Source of the DNA: Nostoc sp. KVJ3
GTDB taxonomy: Bacteria; Cyanobacteriota; Cyanobacteriia; Cyanobacteriales; Nostocaceae
Reading direction: 5' to 3'
Length of the DNA: 64,000 nucleotides
Assembly: GCF_026127265.1 (NCBI RefSeq)
Contig: NZ_WWFG01000001.1
Span: 3,957,501 to 4,021,500 of the forward strand
The number at the start of each line of letters is the position of its first letter. Positions within the stretch are counted from its first letter, which is position 1. The notes beneath the pieces were generated by a model. That model had not been told where the DNA came from. It worked only from the letters and a program-made list of their open reading frames with translations, and did no database searches. The position numbers and the translations under genes are program-made. Shown here one piece after another: positions 34,588 to 43,152 of this stretch.

Positions 34588-35841
34588 ATGATGAGAAAAA
34601 CCCTTGCTTTCCTTTCCTTGAGTCTGGGAATTGCCCTTGTAAATCCGGCTGTTGCTCAGGTTCCTAACTTACTGCCGTTGCCAATACCGACTACTCCCGA
34701 TCTCTCACCTATCCCAATACCAATCACTCCTGAGATAACGCCACCGCTCAAACCAATCGCCGTTGGAAGCGATTGTACGCTCCGGCAGAGATGCTTGGGT
34801 TGGGACGATCAAATTTGGGGTCAAAGAGGTAAAATAGGCGATCGCAATGCGTTGTTGGCTTCCATTGATAACAGTCTGCTCTACTTAACAAAGAGTGATG
34901 CGATCGCAGCATATCAAAATTATCCAGTTAAGGAAATTACCCTCGATCGCGTCCGCCGGAGTTTGTTACGTTTCCGCCAACTGGTTGTTAGTTCTAAGTC
35001 ACCAGCCCAATTACAAGCCGCCGTCCGCCGTGAGTTTGTCTTTTACCAGTCTGTAGGCAATGATGGCAAGGGTACTGTTAAATTCACTGCTTACTACGAA
35101 CCTGTTTACACCGCCAGCCGTGTTAGAACTGCAATATATAAGTATCCCGTTTATCGGCTCCCACCTGATTTTAGCCAATGGCCAAAACCCCACCCAAAAC
35201 GAATTGATTTGGAAGGGAAGGATGGTTTACTAGGGAATAAGAGCCAGTTACGCGGTTTAGAACTACTTTGGTTTCGCGATCGCCTCGACGCATACATGGT
35301 ACATATCCAAGGTTCTGCCCAAATTAAATTAACTAATGGCAAAACAACATCTATTGGCTATGCAGGTGGAACTGATTACCCTTGGACTAGTATCGGCAAA
35401 GAACTAGCCAAAGATGGCAAACTGCCACTAAATGGCTTGACGCTACCACGGATGATTGCTTATTTCCGGCAAAAACCCCATGAGTTGAGCAATTATCTGC
35501 CGCGCTGGGAACGATTTATTTTCTTCCAAGAAACTGGGGGAACCGCTGCTACAGGTAGTATTCATGTGCCAGTGACAGCAGAACGTTCTATTGCTACAGA
35601 TAAGTCTCTCATGCCTCCAGGAGCGTTGGCACTGATTTACAACTCATTTCCCTATCCTGCTGGACGTGGCAAACTAGAGAATCGTACTGTCAGCCGCTTT
35701 GTACTCGATCAGGATACAGGAAGCGCCATCAAAGGCCCAGGTCGGGTGGATTATTTCATAGGGTCTGGTAAACTAGCAGGCGATCGCGCTGGTATCACAG
35801 GCGGTAATGGTTCACTATATTATTTGCTCCTCAAGGAATGA
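34588..35841 (+). CDS. mltA: Murein transglycosylase A
   Basis: A 417-residue exported enzyme. The signal peptide is MMRKTLAFLSLSLGIALVNPAVAQ, followed by a proline-rich linker (about 25-60). The MltA domain (about 150-300) has GTVKFTAYYEPVYTASR, and the 3D domain has VSRFVLDQDTGSAIKGPGRVDYFIGSG (about 368-395) with the catalytic Asp in the QDTG/GRVDYF blocks. It cleaves the MurNAc-GlcNAc bond of peptidoglycan giving 1,6-anhydro ends. No lipobox is seen, so it is probably periplasmic rather than a lipoprotein. Confidence 0.93.
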   Translation: MMRKTLAFLSLSLGIALVNPAVAQVPNLLPLPIPTTPDLSPIPIPITPEITPPLKPIAVGSDCTLRQRCLGWDDQIWGQRGKIGDRNALLASIDNSLLYLTKSDAIAAYQNYPVKEITLDRVRRSLLRFRQLVVSSKSPAQLQAAVRREFVFYQSVGNDGKGTVKFTAYYEPVYTASRVRTAIYKYPVYRLPPDFSQWPKPHPKRIDLEGKDGLLGNKSQLRGLELLWFRDRLDAYMVHIQGSAQIKLTNGKTTSIGYAGGTDYPWTSIGKELAKDGKLPLNGLTLPRMIAYFRQKPHELSNYLPRWERFIFFQETGGTAATGSIHVPVTAERSIATDKSLMPPGALALIYNSFPYPAGRGKLENRTVSRFVLDQDTGSAIKGPGRVDYFIGSGKLAGDRAGITGGNGSLYYLLLKE

Positions 35842-35905
35842 AGTTAGGAGTTAGGAGTTATTAATTGAAAACTCATCACTCCTAACTCCTAACTCCTAAC
35901 TTTCT

Positions 35906-36775
35906 TTAGTACGGCGGATAAGCAAAATCATCTTCATCAGCATAAACGTAAGAGTTAGAAACTCCTGCCATTGCCAACTTAGGCGTTTCTGCTTTTATAG
36001 GTTCCTTCCCAAAATCTTTGTATTCTTCAAAAGTTTTGCAAATCATTGCAGACTCCAAAGAATCCGAAGCAATTAAATATTGTGTTAAAGTCCCTACCGT
36101 CGGATGTTTGTAGTCTACAGTTGAAGCTACTAGAACAGTATTTGGTTCGATACCTCTTTCTTCACACTCAATTATCGGGCAAAAAATCCCGTGAGCGTGG
36201 AACAAAGGGCCTTTTGGTGTCAATGGTTGCTTGCGGTAAATAGCATAAGCCTTTTCTAGTTCAGCAACAAATCCACTAACTACTCTGCCTTGTTGATATT
36301 CGCAGTAGGTTTTGCTGAAACTCGCTCCAGCAGCACCATTAAGAGTTAGTTGTAATGGTGATTCATGTAAAAACTTTTTATTCTCACCCACTATAAAAAT
36401 TAGATAGCGAGTAAAGGTTTTAAATTTAAGTTTATCTGCTAAAAAAGCATCATAATTCTCTTTGAGCGTACCCAGTTTTAGACCACTTTCCCGGTCTTTG
36501 ACAGACAATGGCCCCCGACGCACTAAAACCAAATTTGGAGTAGTGCTAATAAAGACAGTTTCGACTCCAGAGCTAAATTCATGCTCTACCTGCTGCCAAT
36601 TATCATCTGGCACAAAGCCAACAGCATTGGCATTATCTAGCTTAATCGCCAAACCGTGGGATTGCATACCATCTGTGCCATACCGAGGATTAATCATCTG
36701 ACACCAAGGGATGACTTGAGAAGGCGGTGCATTGAATTTCTCGTCTTCAAAGTCGAAATTAGCAGATGCTTTCAT
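35906..36775 (-). CDS. DUF5895-like protein
   Basis: A 289-residue soluble protein, MKASANFDFEDEKFNAPPSQVIPWCQMINPRYGTDGMQSHGLAIKL, with VRRGPLSVKDRESGLKLGTLKENYDAFLADKLKFKTFTRYLIFIVGENKKFLHESPLQLTLNGAAGASF. I recognise it as the cyanobacterial family I recall as DUF5895, often on plasmids or near mobile DNA and reminiscent of phage-type proteins that handle DNA; that link is weak. It is flanked by an IS200/IS605-like relic, consistent with an accessory gene. Function unknown. Confidence 0.7.
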   Translation of the reverse strand: MKASANFDFEDEKFNAPPSQVIPWCQMINPRYGTDGMQSHGLAIKLDNANAVGFVPDDNWQQVEHEFSSGVETVFISTTPNLVLVRRGPLSVKDRESGLKLGTLKENYDAFLADKLKFKTFTRYLIFIVGENKKFLHESPLQLTLNGAAGASFSKTYCEYQQGRVVSGFVAELEKAYAIYRKQPLTPKGPLFHAHGIFCPIIECEERGIEPNTVLVASTVDYKHPTVGTLTQYLIASDSLESAMICKTFEEYKDFGKEPIKAETPKLAMAGVSNSYVYADEDDFAYPPY

Positions 36776-36984
36776 CGTTTTAGGCTATCAAAGTGTTTTA
36801 TTGAACAAGTTAATCGGCAGAGTGCTGATCGTGGAAAACCAGTTATGTGCTGTGGTTCCCAAAGCTTAGGAACTCAAACTGGTGTAGTAGTTTTTCCAGA
36901 GTAAGACAGAATTAATCTATGTTGCAATCCCTGTTTCGTTTTTTTACAACAGATTCTCACGTTGGGATCTTCTTATCAGAAAGT

Positions 36985-37355
36985 TGGGTTTAAAACCCCG
37001 TGCTTCTAGCACGGCTTTATATTAGAGGTATTGTGGTAGAGTTAGAAGTGGTCGTTGACCCACCCAGACATCGGAGACAGAAAGCCTAACACCAAAGTTT
37101 GATAGAAAACTATCGACGGCGCAGAAAAGACGGCAGACTGGGATAAGAACGAGAGGCAATTGGTTTCATCCTTAAGTTACAAAACACCTGAAAATCTTGT
37201 TTGTTTTCAAGTTGCTGCGGGACACGCAGTCGTAAAGTCTGTGGAGCGAACATAAGACCAAATCCTCTTAGGGGGTGGAGGCGGTTGCTATGAAACAGAA
37301 ACCTAAGTCGTGAGTCTTAGGAATCCCCGACCGTTTACGGCGGGGAGGATGTCAA
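36985..37355. mobile_element. IS200/IS605-like relic without a transposase gene
   Basis: One end has the hairpin CCGTGCT-TCT-AGCACGG (36998-37014) preceded by TTTAAAACCC, the other AATCCCCGACCGTTTACGGCGGGG (37322-37345, with CCCCG pairing CGGGG), both familiar as subterminal palindromes of IS200/IS605 elements in cyanobacteria. No TnpA or complete TnpB frame lies between. A short frame VAAGHAVVKSVERT (about 37210-37251) could be the C-terminal relic of TnpB. It fills most of the 36776-37489 gap. Confidence 0.55.
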
Positions 37356-37489
37356 CGTAGACACATCGTGATTTGTCGCAAGCTACCGCCAAGAAGAACC
37401 ACTGGCGTGCGTATTTCCCCATTGAGAAGTCACGGCGGTTGACTCCCCTTAAAAAAGGCTTACTCTAATTCCCTCCTTAAAAAGGAGAG

Positions 37490-38032
37490 TTAGGGAGGCT
37501 CAAGTTCTAACCCAAGCGTATTAATATATATTCTATATTCTTGGCTCCAAACTATTTGTCTGTTCACATCATTAATCTTCAATAAACTTAGTTTATCCAC
37601 CATACAACGATAATCTAAATCTAACTCCTGTGCTTCTTTCAAGGCTTGTGGGTATTGAAGTCTATTTTCACTAAACACTCCTAGCGTTAGATGTGGAACG
37701 AAGGGTGGATTTTCTCTGCAATATTCAGCTAATATACCTGTATATAATTCATTATGTAATTTGATAACATCCTCCTTTCCTTCCTGAACCATCAAGAACA
37801 GATATTCATCCCATGATTTTTGTAATCCCTTTAGATGAATAGGAAATGGTTTGCACTTTCTCAGGATGCTCTTAATATGAAGAGTAAGGCTATCTTCATT
37901 AATAGATTGCAGTAGGGGAAACACTAGGGTGATGTGCGGTTCAATTAAATCAAATTGCGGATCGTATTTCTGTCTAAATTTATTGATCTTCTCTATGTTG
38001 GTATTTAGGGAATATACGATCGCGTAAGCCAT
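37490..38032 (-). CDS. 2H phosphoesterase (2'-5' RNA ligase family)
   Basis: A 180-residue protein with both 2H motifs: EPHITLVFPL (HxT, about 32-41) and FVPHLTLGVF (HxT, about 110-119). Members hydrolyse or form 2',5' or cyclic phosphodiester bonds in RNA or nucleotides; the substrate is unknown. The start MAYAIVYSLNTNIEKINKFRQKYDP is typical. Next to it lies repeat DNA on both sides. Confidence 0.87.
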   Translation of the reverse strand: MAYAIVYSLNTNIEKINKFRQKYDPQFDLIEPHITLVFPLLQSINEDSLTLHIKSILRKCKPFPIHLKGLQKSWDEYLFLMVQEGKEDVIKLHNELYTGILAEYCRENPPFVPHLTLGVFSENRLQYPQALKEAQELDLDYRCMVDKLSLLKINDVNRQIVWSQEYRIYINTLGLELEPP

Positions 38033-38211
38033 ACTTATAAATATCTTTTTGGATGCTACTTTTTATTCCTCCCGTGGTCGTTATGAACTTCGTTCTAACA
38101 CAACGCCAGTTGCTACAACGGAGGGAACCTCCCTTCGGGTTTACCAGTCGCCTAGGTTGGGAAACCCGCCTATGGCGCTGGATTCACCACAACGCACTGG
38201 CTCCCCTACAA

Positions 38212-38248
38212 TACCTAATTTTGTTCAAAAATCAAATAGGAGTCCTAT
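38212..38248. mobile_element. MITE end fused to the 3' end of the HAD gene
   Basis: The minus strand reads ATAGGACTCCTATTTGATTT and then TTGAACAAAATTAGGTATTG, closely matching the left end of the MITE at 18022. The opposite end was not found, so the element (rest probably 38090-38211, palindrome-rich) is truncated or rearranged. Confidence 0.6.
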
Positions 38249-38939
38249 ATGAACTCAAAGCAGCGAGAGTTTTTAAATCAGGCACTTCTAAGTCAGCTTG
38301 ACTTCCTGCCGTTTCTGTGAAGTTTGCTCCTTGTTGACCTGCTCGACGGTTTACCCAGACTGTTGATAGTCCTAGAGATTTAGCAGTAACAATATCGTGA
38401 TATACACTAGCAGCAACGTGTAATATCTGCTCTAGCGGTAAATTAATTCTCTCAATAGCCAGCCTGAAGTTGTTTAAGGAAGGTTTGTAACTTTTTGCCT
38501 GTTCTGCTGTGATTATCTGGTCAAATTCCACCTCCAAGTGCTTTGCCGAGAAAGCAAAGAGATCGTCATCGACATTTGAGATAATTACAAGTTTAAACTT
38601 TTGCTTGAGGGTTTTAAGTGCGTCAACTGTATCGGGAAAAGACAGCCAATGCTGAATCGAATCGGGAAGTGAATTTAGTTCCTTGGCAGTTGGCTCAAAA
38701 CCAAATTGTTCACCAAACTTATGGACTACTCTCTTCAAAACTTCCCGATATTTGATGTAATGTCCATTTTCTAGTTCTGCTTCAAATTCAGCAAAAAGTT
38801 CCAGAATTTGATCGTCATCCAAATTAGTATTGTGTGCTAGCAGAAGTGGCTTTAGCACTCCTAAAATACCGTTCTCCCAATCAATCAGGGTTCCGTAACA
38901 ATCGAAAGTTAAAGCCTTATACTGATTGAAGTTATTCAC
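38232..38939 (-). CDS. HAD-type hydrolase (haloacid dehalogenase type II-like)
   Basis: A 235-residue HAD enzyme. Motif I is FDCYGTLIDWE (nucleophile Asp in KALTFDCYGTL), motif II VIISNVDDD, and motif III/IV SYKPSLNNF and HVAASVYHDIVTAKSLGLSTVWVNRR. The long N-terminal extension in the raw frame (MVMYAAGCANAHG) comes from repeat DNA; the GTG at 38939 (VNNFNQYKALTFDCYG) with GGAG nine bases before it is the likely start. The last four residues and the stop are encoded by a MITE end, so the native C terminus is lost. In motif IV the expected GD pair is replaced (ASVYHD), as in dehalogenase type II. Confidence 0.82.
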   Translation of the reverse strand: MNNFNQYKALTFDCYGTLIDWENGILGVLKPLLLAHNTNLDDDQILELFAEFEAELENGHYIKYREVLKRVVHKFGEQFGFEPTAKELNSLPDSIQHWLSFPDTVDALKTLKQKFKLVIISNVDDDLFAFSAKHLEVEFDQIITAEQAKSYKPSLNNFRLAIERINLPLEQILHVAASVYHDIVTAKSLGLSTVWVNRRAGQQGANFTETAGSQADLEVPDLKTLAALSSYRTPI

Positions 38940-39186
38940 CTTTTTATACTCCAGGGCTTGATTAGTTGTGTTTAGTTTCCACAGGATTAACCCATGTGCG
39001 TTGGCGCAGCCCGCCGCATACATCACCACATTTGCCGTTCATAGAGTCTCTGAACATTTCTTCTATATCAAAACAGAGTTTAACTAGATGCTTTCTGCCT
39101 GATTTAAACGACAAGTATTTAAGCTGGTTTACTTCGGGTATGGGATAATATTATGCCACAGAGGAAATTCTTCCTAAAATGTTTGT

Positions 39187-40944
39187 ATGGATGCTAAATT
39201 TCAGGGTATAAAAGCAAATAGCAGTAAAAAATTTAACTCAACTGAACAACCATCTCATAGCCAGCCATCTGTAACTTCTTCAGTAGCAGAGGCAGTGGTT
39301 AAAATCCTAGAAGATATGGGAGTGCAGTATGCCTTTGGTGTTTCAGAAGGTGCGATCGCTCCAGTCTGGGCTGCGTTACACCAAAGTTCCATGCAGGTGC
39401 TGCACTTTCGCCACGAAGCCGGAGCAGTTTTTGCAGCAGTTGAGGCTTACTTTGCTAGCGATCGCCCCGTTGTGGTATTCACTACTACAGGGCCGGGAAT
39501 CACCAACGCTTTGACAGGGCTGTTAGCTGCCCGTTGGGAGGGAGCGAAGGTAATTTTCGTGTCAGCTTCGACCTCTGCACCACAGCGTGGGCGATGGGCT
39601 TGTCAAGAAACAAGCGCCTATACTATGCCTAGTGCAGATATTTTTACTTCCGGGACGATATTTCATTATGCAACAACCTTGGAAGCCAGCAATCAAATTC
39701 CAGAGGTTGCTCAGAGAATTGCTCTCGGTCTAGGACAACCTGGAGGATTTGTAGCTCATATTAGTATTCCAACAAACATTCAGACGAGTTCAGTAAATAT
39801 ATTTTTATCACGAGTCACTTTGTCTCATGCGGTGGCAACAGCAAGTGAAGAGACAATAGCCAAATGTGTCGAATTACTCTCCGATGGCCTCTTTGCAATC
39901 TGGGTAGGCTTTGGGGCACGGGGTGCTGCAAAAGAGATTCGCCAGCTTGCCGAGAGTACAGGGGCTGCTGTCATGTGTTCGCCACGCGCCAAAGGTATTT
40001 TTCCTGAAGATCATCCTCAGTTTGTAGGCGTTACCGGCTTTGGTGGTCATGAGTCGGTTTTTAGGTATATGCAGGAGCAGCGTCCTTTGCACATACTCGT
40101 ACTGGGAACACGCCTCGGTGAGCCTACCTCATTCTGGAGTCCTGCGATGAACCCCACGCGGGGCTTTTTGCATATTGACATCGATCCAAAGGTATTAGGA
40201 ACTGCATATCCATGCACTGAGACTTTCGCTATCCAGTCCGAAGTGGGAATATTTATGAAGGCTCTACTGAAGTATTTTCCAGAAAGTACTGGTCACTCAA
40301 GGAAAATAGTGCTACCTCGACCTGAATATAATGTCCTCAAATCACACGTGAAGGGTCTAGTGCGACCAGAACTGCTCATGAATGTGATTCAACAAGTGAT
40401 TGTTGATGGAAGCGATGCAGTAGTGATGGCAGAGTCAGGTAACTCACTTGCTTGGGTAACTCATCTACTACGATTTACCACACCAAGTCGTCACCGAATC
40501 AGCAACGGATTCGGAGCTATGGGGCATTTCGTTACAGGCGTAGTGGGTGCTGCTTTGGCGCGGAATGGCAAGGCTATCGCCATTGTTGGAGATGGTGCCA
40601 TGCTGATGAACAGCGAGGTAAACACGGCTGTAAAATATCAAATTCCTGCCGTTTGGATTGTACTCAACGATGGGCGCTATAATATCTGCGAACAGGGAAT
40701 AACGTATCTAGGATTCAAGAAGGTCGATGCCACGATTCCGCAAGCAGATTTCGTCAAGATTGCTCAGGGGATGGGAGCAGAAGGTATTCGGGTGGAAAGA
40801 GAAGCCGACGTTCAAGTAACACTAGAAAAAGCGATCGCGGCGAACGGCCCATTTGTCGTTGATGTAATCATAGATCCCACCCAAATAGCACCTACTCAAA
40901 GTCGTAATCTCAGTCTGATTTCACAGGGCGCTACCAACTATTAA
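39187..40944 (+). CDS. Thiamine-diphosphate-dependent enzyme (acetolactate synthase-like)
   Basis: A 585-residue three-domain ThDP enzyme. The N-terminal PYR domain has the activating Glu in RHEAGAVFAAVEAYF (about 76-90) and TTTGPGITNALTG; the PP domain has the ThDP motif GDGAMLMNSEVNTAVKY through IVLNDGRYN (GDG-x25-N, about 472-501). It resembles acetolactate synthase and the scytonemin enzyme ScyA, which join two 2-oxo acids into an acyloin. The first 35 residues are a disordered extension. An ILV-biosynthesis role is unlikely because no ilvN or other ILV gene is near; instead a KAS III-like gene follows after 21 bases and a GDSL esterase after that, suggesting a small secondary-metabolite operon. 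Confidence 0.83.
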   Translation: MDAKFQGIKANSSKKFNSTEQPSHSQPSVTSSVAEAVVKILEDMGVQYAFGVSEGAIAPVWAALHQSSMQVLHFRHEAGAVFAAVEAYFASDRPVVVFTTTGPGITNALTGLLAARWEGAKVIFVSASTSAPQRGRWACQETSAYTMPSADIFTSGTIFHYATTLEASNQIPEVAQRIALGLGQPGGFVAHISIPTNIQTSSVNIFLSRVTLSHAVATASEETIAKCVELLSDGLFAIWVGFGARGAAKEIRQLAESTGAAVMCSPRAKGIFPEDHPQFVGVTGFGGHESVFRYMQEQRPLHILVLGTRLGEPTSFWSPAMNPTRGFLHIDIDPKVLGTAYPCTETFAIQSEVGIFMKALLKYFPESTGHSRKIVLPRPEYNVLKSHVKGLVRPELLMNVIQQVIVDGSDAVVMAESGNSLAWVTHLLRFTTPSRHRISNGFGAMGHFVTGVVGAALARNGKAIAIVGDGAMLMNSEVNTAVKYQIPAVWIVLNDGRYNICEQGITYLGFKKVDATIPQADFVKIAQGMGAEGIRVEREADVQVTLEKAIAANGPFVVDVIIDPTQIAPTQSRNLSLISQGATNY

Positions 40945-40965
40945 GATCGGAGGGAATTTTTTTAT

Positions 40966-42085
40966 ATGGTGCATTCTCCAGTAGGTATTCGCTCAATTGC
41001 ACTAAGTTTTCCAGCTATTAGACGTACCAATAAATATTACATAGAAAAGTACCCTGAGCTAATAGCTGAGGCTGAACATAAAGGACTGGCAAGGCTGTTT
41101 TCGCTGACTGGAAACTCTCCGACTAATGAGTTTGATACAGAGATGCTGCCTTATCTTTCAGATCCCTTTCGTGGTAATGTTGAGCGCTGGGTGCTTAGTC
41201 ATGAGGAATCCTCTTTAACCTTAGAATATCGTGCGGCAACAGATGCTCTGAATGCAGCCAAACTTTCTCCCAATGATGTTGATTTGATGATTGTTGCCTC
41301 AGTTTGGCCGGAACAAATTGGATTTGGCAATGCCGCCTTTCTTGCCCGGAAACTCGGTCTTGTGGGCGCTGCATGGAATCTGGATGGAACGTGTGGGAGT
41401 ACGCCAGTTGCACTTCAAACTGCCTGTGCTTTGGTGCGATCGGGAGAGTATCGCAATGTACTTGGTACTTGTAGTTATTTCGTGTTCGTACTCCCGCGTT
41501 TCTGATGAGGAAGATACTGTGTCTTGGTTCCTTGGTGATGGTGCGGGAGCTTTCGTAGTTGGTTCACTCGAAGCAAATCAGGGTATCTTTAGCACCAAGA
41601 CAGTTCATACAGGTGCGCTGTGTAAGGTAGTATCTGCTGAAGTCAGAAAGGATGAGCAAGGAAATTCCCGAGTCCGTATGCAGCCGGGCAAGGGTGCAAA
41701 GGCTCTACGCGAAACGGCTGCGGAGTTTCTTTCTATCTGTTGCGAAGGTGCGATCGCATCTGCTGGTGTAACCTTGGAGCAAATCGACTTTTTTCTTTTC
41801 AATACCCCTACTGCTTGGATGACGCGCTTCTGCACGCGGCTATTGGGTATTAACCCAGAGCGCACTATCAATCTTTACCCTCAATATGCAAATATCGGGC
41901 CAGTGCTGACTGTGGCAAATCTCTACCACGCTGCACAGTTAGGCAAGATTCACGAAAATGACTTAGTTCTCATTTATGGTTCTGGTGCAGCAGGTGTTGC
42001 CTCTGCAAGTGTAATGTGCTGGGGTAATGTGACGCTAGCCCCTCACCCTCTTGAAAGCTCTAAATTAGCAACAAAAGCTCTATAG
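40966..42085 (+). pseudogene. KAS III-like ketoacyl synthase broken by a 7-bp tandem duplication
   Basis: The first 164 codons (MVHSPVGIRSIALSFP to SGEYRNV) and the part from 41472 (VVISCSYSRVSDEEDTVSWFLGDGAGAFVVG...) belong to one FabH-like protein. Between them GTACTTG is present twice in tandem (41458-41471); removing one copy restores a 370-residue protein. The active Cys is in NLDGTCGSTPVAL. At the usual His position (HQAN in FabH) the protein has FNTPTAW, and the usual Asn is in YANIGPVLT. So the catalytic triad is Cys-Asn-Asn by my hand alignment, unlike FabH. A Shine-Dalgarno GGAGG precedes the ATG. It belongs to the operon of the ThDP enzyme. Confidence 0.85.
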
Positions 42086-42131
42086 AAAGGAGCAGAATTT
42101 TTCTACTGGCATCTTTATAAAGGAGTTAAGC

Positions 42132-43118
42132 ATGCAAAGACAAATTATCACAACAGGATTTTTACTATTATCTTTGATATTTCCACTCAAAGTATTAGCA
42201 AAGGATTATGACAATATTTACGTTTTTGGAGACAGCTTATCTGATACTGGTAATGTATTTAATGCCACTAACGGAATTGTCCCCCCAAGTCCAACCTACT
42301 ATAATGGGCGTTTTTCTAATGGCCCAATTTGGGTTGATTATCTTGCCTCCGATCTAGGATTAACATTAAATCTGAACAATAATTTTGCTTTTGGTGGCGC
42401 AACTACGGGAACTGAGAATATTGGTTTAGCTACTTTACCAGGATTACAACAACAGATAAATAACTTTGTAACAACAAATCAAACTGCCGATCCAAATGCT
42501 CTATATATTATTTGGGCTGGTACTAATGACTACCTCAGTTACTTCTTCGGTGGCGATCCCAATCCTACCAATACAGTAGCAAATTTATCAACAGCGTTGA
42601 CATCCCTTGTTGCTGATGGCGCAAAAGATATTATGGTGGTCAACTTGCCGGATTTGGGAAAATCGCCTTTTGCAAATTTCAATAATCAACGTTCAAACTT
42701 ATTCAGCACATTCAGTAGCCAACATAACTCTAGCTTGAATACAACACTCCAACTTTTGAGCCAACAATTCAGTTCCGATACCAACATTATAGAACTAAAT
42801 GTTAGTTCCCTATTTGATCAGATTATTGCCGATCCAGAGAAATTCGGTTTTACAAATGTGACTAACTCTTGCATTAGCAAAGACTTATCAGTAGTGTCCA
42901 TAAAAGATGTTCCCCCACAACAAGTTTTATGTAACCCGGAAAAATTTTTGTTTTGGGACGAAGTCCATCCTACAACTACTGCTCATAAGCTAATTGGAGA
43001 ATTAGCATTCTCAGCACTTGAGCCAGAACCAATACCCGAACCATCTGCTAGATTAGGAGTGCTATTATACAGCATTTTAGGTGCAGTTTCACTATTGAAA
43101 TGCAACATAATTAACTGA
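42132..43118 (+). CDS. Secreted SGNH/GDSL esterase with PEP-CTERM-like tail
   Basis: A 328-residue protein. Signal peptide: MQRQIITTGFLLLSLIFPLKVLAKD. Block I is VFGDSLSDTGNVF (nucleophile Ser, about 33-36), block III WAGTNDYL, and block V FWDEVHPTTTAH with the catalytic D and H (about 280-284). The C terminus EPIPEPSARLGVLLYSILGAVSLLKCN has the PEP motif, a hydrophobic segment and a basic residue as in PEP-CTERM sorting signals. It hydrolyses ester or lipid substrates outside the cytoplasmic membrane. It begins 46 bases after the KAS III-like gene with GGAG seven bases before its ATG. Confidence 0.87.
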   Translation: MQRQIITTGFLLLSLIFPLKVLAKDYDNIYVFGDSLSDTGNVFNATNGIVPPSPTYYNGRFSNGPIWVDYLASDLGLTLNLNNNFAFGGATTGTENIGLATLPGLQQQINNFVTTNQTADPNALYIIWAGTNDYLSYFFGGDPNPTNTVANLSTALTSLVADGAKDIMVVNLPDLGKSPFANFNNQRSNLFSTFSSQHNSSLNTTLQLLSQQFSSDTNIIELNVSSLFDQIIADPEKFGFTNVTNSCISKDLSVVSIKDVPPQQVLCNPEKFLFWDEVHPTTTAHKLIGELAFSALEPEPIPEPSARLGVLLYSILGAVSLLKCNIIN

Positions 43119-43152
43119 ATTAGCGTCCGTTCGCTCTAATATTAAGCCTCCT

